Source: Candidatus Caenarcanales bacterium | GTDB lineage: Bacteria > Cyanobacteriota > Vampirovibrionia > LMEP-6097 | Assembly: GCA_013216135.1 (NCBI GenBank) | Contig: JABSOS010000004.1 | Span: 1 to 64,000 of the forward strand | Direction: 5' to 3' | Length of the DNA: 64,000 bases | In this document: positions 60,554 to 64,000 of the stretch, piece by piece | Layout of the letters: each line of letters starts with the position of its first letter | Position numbering within the stretch: the first letter of the stretch is position 1 | The notes under the pieces: model-generated | What the model saw: only the letters and a program-made list of their open reading frames with translations | The model's database searches: none | What the model was told of the DNA's origin: nothing | Position numbers and translations under genes: made by a program

Positions 60554-61812
60554 GTAGAGAGAGTGTTGAAGACACTGAAGTTGCTTTATTGTCTTGTATC
60601 TTTAATGACCCTAATAAGCTATTAACTGAGTTAAGTCAGTTTATCCCAACCTCTGAGTACTTTACTACTCCATCAGCTAGAAGGATATATGAGACTTTAA
60701 TTGAGCTTGATAAAAGTGATGTTAAGCCTAGTAAGTTTCAAGTAAAGAAGATTTTAAGAGAGGATGCTGAGCCTACTATCTCAATGCTTGAAAGCTCAGT
60801 TGGTATTGAAGCTAATTTAAAGTACTACGCAAGAGAGTTAAGAAAGTTCTACCAGGTAAGAATGTTAAGTGAGATTGGGCAGAGCTTAGTAAAAATTTCA
60901 CCCAATGATTTAAACAATGCTTTAAAGCTATCTGGTTCTATTGAGTCTGTTTTTGCAGAAGGAAGCCATGATCTGATGTCAATTCAGGATGTCCTTGCAG
61001 ATACATGGGAATTGTTTTTAACAAGTGAGTATTCTAAAGAGTTTTTATTTAAGACGGGCTTTAAGTATATTGATTCTATTCTTCAAGGTGTTCCTAAAGG
61101 TGCATTGATTATCCTTGCTGCTCGTCCAGGTGTTGGTAAGACAGCATTTGCACTTGAATTACTTGAAAGATTCTCGAAGCAGACTTCTGTGGCTTTCTTC
61201 TCTTTGGAGATGACAAGAGAGGAGCTGGGACTAAGAATGTTCTCGGCAGCGACAAAGATTCCACAAGCGAAAATAAAGTTTGGAAAGTTAACTGAGGCAG
61301 AGCAAGCAAAGATAGCTGATTACATTAGTGCTAAAGACTCTAACAAGGTTTACATAAATGATCAGAGTGACATGATTCTATCAATCTTTGAGAATCAGAT
61401 TAAGACACTTAAAGTTAAAGATCCTAACCTGGGGATTGTGATTCTAGATTACCTTCAGTTACTAGCTACTGGTAGTAAGAGTAGATATGAAGAAATTTCT
61501 GATATCTCAAGAGAGATGAAGAAGATTGCTGGCAAGTATGATGTCGCTCTAATAGCTTTAGCTCAGTTATCAAGAGCTTCTGAACAACGAGCGAATAAAA
61601 TGCCAATGCTTTCAGATTTAAGAGACTCTGGGGCTATAGAACAAGATGCTAATCAAGTTTGGTTGCTTCATCGTGATCAATATGAAGGTGAGTTACCAGA
61701 TGTTCTAGATATGAAGTTCATCATTGCAAAGAATCGTTCTGGTGGAGTTGGAATAGCTGATCTTGTCTTTACTAGGTCACAGACTAGATTTTGGGAGCCA
61801 CAGAGAGCGTGA
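60547..61812 (+). CDS. DnaB-like replicative helicase
   Basis: This RecA-fold helicase unwinds DNA at the fork. The 421-residue product has the N-terminal primase-binding part (VEDTEVALLSCIFNDPNKLL ... PTSEYF), a Walker A AARPGVGKTAFALEL, the H1a-type FFSLEMTREELGLRM, the DnaB-specific VILDYLQLLATGSKSRYEEISDISREMKKIA (Walker B and switch), LSRASEQRANKMPMLSDLRDSGAIEQDA and the end FIIAKNRSGGVG. Length is like phage DnaB proteins. No separate primase is seen in the window. Confidence 0.92.
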   Translation: MVGRESVEDTEVALLSCIFNDPNKLLTELSQFIPTSEYFTTPSARRIYETLIELDKSDVKPSKFQVKKILREDAEPTISMLESSVGIEANLKYYARELRKFYQVRMLSEIGQSLVKISPNDLNNALKLSGSIESVFAEGSHDLMSIQDVLADTWELFLTSEYSKEFLFKTGFKYIDSILQGVPKGALIILAARPGVGKTAFALELLERFSKQTSVAFFSLEMTREELGLRMFSAATKIPQAKIKFGKLTEAEQAKIADYISAKDSNKVYINDQSDMILSIFENQIKTLKVKDPNLGIVILDYLQLLATGSKSRYEEISDISREMKKIAGKYDVALIALAQLSRASEQRANKMPMLSDLRDSGAIEQDANQVWLLHRDQYEGELPDVLDMKFIIAKNRSGGVGIADLVFTRSQTRFWEPQRA

Positions 61813-62042
61813 GTGATATTGAGATGAAGAAGAGAATAGTCAAGTATAAGCGAGTAATGAAAAGCTTAGCTCTTGAAGAAAAGGTTCTAGCAATTTTAGT
61901 CAATCGAATAAAAGTGAATGGTGGCTACACAGATGCTGATATAGATTTGCTTTTGAATGATCCAGTTCAAGATGAAGAAGATATTGAGCCAGAGGCAGTT
62001 ACCAAGCTTAGAGAGATTTATAAGGCTAAGGCGAGGTTTTAA
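61809..62042 (+). CDS. phage hypothetical protein
   Basis: The GTG at 61809 overlaps the helicase stop (GTGA). The 77-residue product reads SDIEMKKRIVKYKRVMKSLALEEKVLAILVNRIKVNGGYTDADIDLLLNDPVQDEEDIEPEAV. It is small and charged. I cannot assign a function; the coupling suggests expression with the helicase. Confidence 0.6.
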   Translation: MSDIEMKKRIVKYKRVMKSLALEEKVLAILVNRIKVNGGYTDADIDLLLNDPVQDEEDIEPEAVTKLREIYKAKARF

Positions 62043-62054
62043 AGAAAAGGAGAA

Positions 62055-62303
62055 ATGATGAGTAATACATTTAAATACGTTAAATACGATGAGCTAAGAG
62101 CAAGTAAGCAAGAGGCTTTTAAGGAAAAGTTTGAAGAGCTTGAAGCTATGGCAAATACACTGCTAGTACCAAGTCGTTACACAAGTTTGTTTAAAACAGG
62201 ATTGGAAGAAACTTATATGTGGTGTGGCAAAGCAATACGTGATGAACAGATGGAAGCAACAGGTGCAGACCATGAGCCACATAGGACAAATAGTCCTGAA
62301 TAA
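62055..62303 (+). CDS. phage hypothetical protein
   Basis: This 82-residue protein follows after 12 bases with AAAGGAG before its ATG. It reads SNTFKYVKYDELRASKQEAFKEKFEELEAMANTLLVPSRYTSLFKTGLEETYMWCGKAIRDEQ. The LLxxSRYxSLxxTxLEEAYMWxGKAIRDxQ pattern is common in small phage proteins related to Acb-type or DUF families I cannot name with certainty. Confidence 0.65.
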   Translation: MMSNTFKYVKYDELRASKQEAFKEKFEELEAMANTLLVPSRYTSLFKTGLEETYMWCGKAIRDEQMEATGADHEPHRTNSPE

Positions 62304-62530
62304 AGACGTTGCCTGAAAGATGAGCCCATCCCACTTTGAAGTCTCATTTAAGGTAAATCAAGTGGGCGTACTGACTCTTAGCCAGATAGTCAGCGAGAGA
62401 CAAAAACAATTAAGGCGAAACCTAAGTAAGTTTTAAAACTGCACTCACACACGTAGGGAGTCACTAATTAATACCATTGAGCTTTCCATTTTCATCATGT
62501 GGCTCCCTTAAATTTTTTAACCATTTAACA
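62304..62530 (+). ncRNA. structured untranslated region, candidate RNA element
   Basis: No open frame is seen in these bases, yet three hairpins follow each other: CCCACTT...AAGTGGG (62330-62366), CTGACT...AGTCAG (62371-62393) and a 10-pair AGGGAGTCAC/GTGGCTCCCT stem (62455-62464 with 62499-62508), followed by TAAATTTTTTAA. The last may be a terminator. Whether this is one RNA or separate regulatory hairpins is not decidable here. Confidence 0.4.
62455..62518 (+). terminator. hairpin with T run before the gene at 62550
   Basis: AGGGAGTCAC and GTGGCTCCCT pair over 10 bases with one G-T wobble, loop 34 bases, and a TTTTTT run follows 5 bases later. The long loop weakens the terminator reading. 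Confidence 0.4.
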
Positions 62531-62549
62531 AAAGGAGGATTTAGAAATT

Positions 62550-62996
62550 ATGATTAATTGGTTTAAATCAAAGAAAGATAAAGAGATTGAGAGATTAACT
62601 GCTCTTCTAATTGGAGAAGGTGCACTTCAGGAGCAGATTGATGAGCTAGTAAATGAAAAGGCACAACTGGAAGAAGATAACTGTCAATTGAATAAAGCTC
62701 TTGAAACAATTAGAGAAGCAAATGAGAAATTGACTAAGAGACTTGGAAGAGTTGGAGCTACTCGCAAGTCAGTTAAAAGAGGGAAGAGGGTTAACAGAAA
62801 AGTTACGGTGATGAATAAGGATAATCTTCAAAAGCTTGCTTCTGGAACGATTGTGAGCTATATCTCCAAGAAAATATTCCCACAGAGAGGAGCTGGCTAT
62901 TTATCACAAAAGATTTATAGCCATGAAGAAACTTCAGGTAAGCCAGATGTTGAGTTTCAATGTGAGAACTTAATTGTCTCAAGTATGCGTATCTAA
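62550..62996 (+). CDS. phage coiled-coil protein
   Basis: This 148-residue protein starts with a coiled coil (SKKDKEIERLTALLIGEGALQEQIDELVNEKAQLEEDNCQLNKALETI), followed by a basic linker (RKSVKRGKRVNRK) and a small domain ending RGAGYLSQKIYSHEETSGKPDVEFQCENLIV. AAAGGAGGATT precedes the ATG, a strong ribosome site. I cannot assign it. It is followed directly by the next gene (stop and start overlapping by one base). Confidence 0.65.
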   Translation: MINWFKSKKDKEIERLTALLIGEGALQEQIDELVNEKAQLEEDNCQLNKALETIREANEKLTKRLGRVGATRKSVKRGKRVNRKVTVMNKDNLQKLASGTIVSYISKKIFPQRGAGYLSQKIYSHEETSGKPDVEFQCENLIVSSMRI

Positions 62997-63196
62997 TGGG
63001 TGATAGATGGCTAAAGGTTGAGAGAAAGAATGAGCAGCTCATGGAGAAGCAACGAAAGATATTAAGTAAGTTGATGCCATTGCTGGTAGAAGAAAGTGGA
63101 GCTTTAATGCAAGTCCATGAGTTAGTTCAGATTAATACAAAGATTGTTGAAAACGTTTATAGATTAGTTGATTTAAAGGAGAATGATGTTAAATAA
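62996..63196 (+). CDS. small phage protein
   Basis: The 66-residue product (GDRWLKVERKNEQLMEKQRKILSKLMPLLVEESGALMQVHELVQINTKIVENVYRLVDLKE) is helical and charged. Its start overlaps the previous stop by one base (TAATG). No function is recognised. Confidence 0.55.
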   Translation: MGDRWLKVERKNEQLMEKQRKILSKLMPLLVEESGALMQVHELVQINTKIVENVYRLVDLKENDVK

Positions 63197-63386
63197 ATCA
63201 ATAAAAGTAGCAGTAGAAACAAAAGAGCTAATTGATGAGCTGTCTAAGGCTGAGAAGAGAACGATTAAGGGCTTTGTGGATAGGCTTGTTTATAAAGAGT
63301 ATTTAAGAGTGCAAGAGGAGCAGAAGATTAATGAAGCAGTTGAAAGAGAAGCTAGAGAGTATATCATTCAAGGTCAAGAAGATTGA
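63183..63386 (+). CDS. ribbon-helix-helix-like phage protein
   Basis: The 67-residue product reads NKSIKVAVETKELIDELSKAEKRTIKGFVDRLVYKEYLRVQEEQ, the beta-helix-helix order of CopG-like domains with SIKVAVET as the strand and KRTIKGFVDRLV as the second helix. AAAGGAGA lies just upstream. It may regulate early genes. It overlaps its neighbours, as in the tight packing of this module. Confidence 0.6.
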   Translation: MMLNKSIKVAVETKELIDELSKAEKRTIKGFVDRLVYKEYLRVQEEQKINEAVEREAREYIIQGQED

Positions 63387-63528
63387 AGATTTTTACAAAT
63401 CTCTAACCTCAATAGATAGAGAGCTTTTTGATGTTGTCGAAAATCAAATTATTGATATTCACAAAAGGTTAGAAAAGAAGTTAGAGCAAGAGAAGCAGAT
63501 AGAGGAATTGTTTAATGGTAGTAAATGA
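63331..63528 (+). CDS. small coiled-coil phage protein
   Basis: The ATG at 63331 lies inside the previous gene in another frame. The 65-residue product (KQLKEKLESISFKVKKIEDFYKSLTSIDRELFDVVENQIIDIHKRLEKKLEQEKQIEELFNGSK) is a coiled coil. The 56-base overlap makes the start uncertain; the frame is long and coding-like after 63386. Confidence 0.5.
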   Translation: MKQLKEKLESISFKVKKIEDFYKSLTSIDRELFDVVENQIIDIHKRLEKKLEQEKQIEELFNGSK

Positions 63529-63793
63529 GACAGATAGAAATAGACCTGATCACTATAATACTCAAGCTTACCCAACTGTTCCAGTGCAATTAGATCCAGG
63601 GTTTAGAGTCTTTAAAGCACTTGTCGCTAAAGGTGTTGATGAAAGAGAAGCATGGGAGTCTAGTGTTTGGGTCAGTTATTCAATGAAGCATTTAATTAGA
63701 TGTGGTTTGAAAGATGATGTTGAGATTGAGCTTAAGAAAGCTAGAAACTATCTTAATAGAGCAATAGAAGGGGAGTGGATGAAAGATGATTGA
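63515..63793 (+). CDS. DUF3310-like phage protein
   Basis: This 92-residue protein begins NETDRNRPDHYN and has the KHLIRCGLKDDVEIELKKARNYLNRAIEG end. The NxPDHY start and the (K/R)YxxRxGxK...DLxKAxxYL pattern are typical of DUF3310 phage proteins, whose role is unknown to me. It overlaps both neighbours by a few bases. Confidence 0.7.
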   Translation: MVVNETDRNRPDHYNTQAYPTVPVQLDPGFRVFKALVAKGVDEREAWESSVWVSYSMKHLIRCGLKDDVEIELKKARNYLNRAIEGEWMKDD

Positions 63794-64000
63794 ATTAAAG
63801 AAAAAATTAAAGAGAAGAAAGTGGAAACCATTTTATTTTAGTGATGCTAAAAAGATTTTTAGTGGTTATTGTGGCTCTGGCTTTGCGATAGAGGTTGATG
63901 AACCTCATGAAGTCCATAGCTTAGTATTACGTCCAAGTGGTTGGTCTAGAGGTGTTTCCAGTGTTTCTCAATGCTTTGTTGATAAAGATGGATATGGATA
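63786..64000 (+). CDS. phage hypothetical protein, partial
   Basis: The ATG at 63786 overlaps the previous gene and the frame stays open to the window edge (71 codons). The product starts MIELKKKLKRRKWKPFY and continues with SGYCGSGFAIEVDEPHEVHSL and SVSQCFVDKDGYG. No function can be given from this part. Confidence 0.55.
   Translation, partial: MIELKKKLKRRKWKPFYFSDAKKIFSGYCGSGFAIEVDEPHEVHSLVLRPSGWSRGVSSVSQCFVDKDGYG

Larger units (their letters stand above)
31333..64000. mobile_element. integrated podovirus-like prophage, left part
   Basis: Everything right of tRNA-Asn is phage-type: integrase, RusA-like resolvase, a complete virion module on the minus strand (TerS, TerL, portal, scaffold-like, capsid, adaptor, nozzle, internal virion and fibre-like proteins), five tRNAs, and a replication module with SSB-like and DnaB-like proteins. 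No tape-measure or sheath protein is seen, so a short-tailed virion is likely. The right end is outside the window. Confidence 0.9.

Noticed and set aside
62304-62549. Protein gene in the structured gap
   Set aside because: All frames are broken within short distance and no ribosome site leads to a frame of useful length.

Overview
The window is about 64 kb of AT-rich bacterial DNA: roughly 31 kb of chromosome, then the first ~32.7 kb of a tailed-phage prophage that runs off the right edge. The host has a lipoprotein signal, YidC, flagellar genes, an SLH-domain protein and a large secreted protease. A UvrA zinc loop of the form C-P-x-G-H is, as I recall it, similar to the C-P-E-H-G form of cyanobacterial UvrAs. 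Together with SLH and flagellar genes this fits an uncultured low-GC relative of Cyanobacteria (Melainabacteria/Vampirovibrionia-like). That assignment is an inference, not proven by any single gene.

Chromosome (1-31332). The left edge is the 5' part of an ISAs1-family transposase, with a probable IS end near 484. Then follow a permuted NlpC/P60-like (YiiX-like) protein, ispF, an SLH/coiled-coil protein, a MerR-like coiled-coil protein, nrdR, a Ppx/GppA-like protein, uvrA, a 30-residue basic ORF, ilvB, an unknown protein, gatB, a palindromic repeat, an unknown protein with winged-helix-like stretches, an acyl-CoA dehydrogenase, another unknown protein and sucC-sucD with a terminator. Next is a tripartite hipBST toxin-antitoxin operon behind three evenly spaced palindromic operators. 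It is translationally coupled to an alpha-carbonic anhydrase lipoprotein. After yidC comes a minus-strand flagellar cluster (fliJ, fliK, a short flgD, a small partner) and a 1680-residue subtilase with FG-GAP-like, FN3, Pro-rich and dockerin-like regions.

Prophage (about 31333 to beyond 64000). It sits directly after the 3' end of tRNA-Asn(GTT) and starts with a tyrosine integrase. Small early genes and a RusA-like resolvase are on the plus strand. The virion module is transcribed leftward (54286 to 34931): terS, terL, portal, scaffold-like, SU10/DUF5309-like major capsid, head-tail adaptor, tail nozzle, large internal virion proteins and tail fibre-like proteins. This suggests a podovirus-like virion. 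A secreted-protein gene and five tRNA genes (Tyr, Cys, Phe, Ser, Trp) follow; all five read codons beginning with U. Accessory leftward genes, a membrane protein, an AT-rich possible origin and a rightward replication module (SSB-like, RHH-type, DnaB-like helicase, a structured untranslated stretch, small proteins, DUF3310-like) complete it.

Two prophage genes look frameshifted: the 5' end of terL and a small zinc-ribbon gene. No clear CI-type repressor, endolysin or right attachment site was seen.
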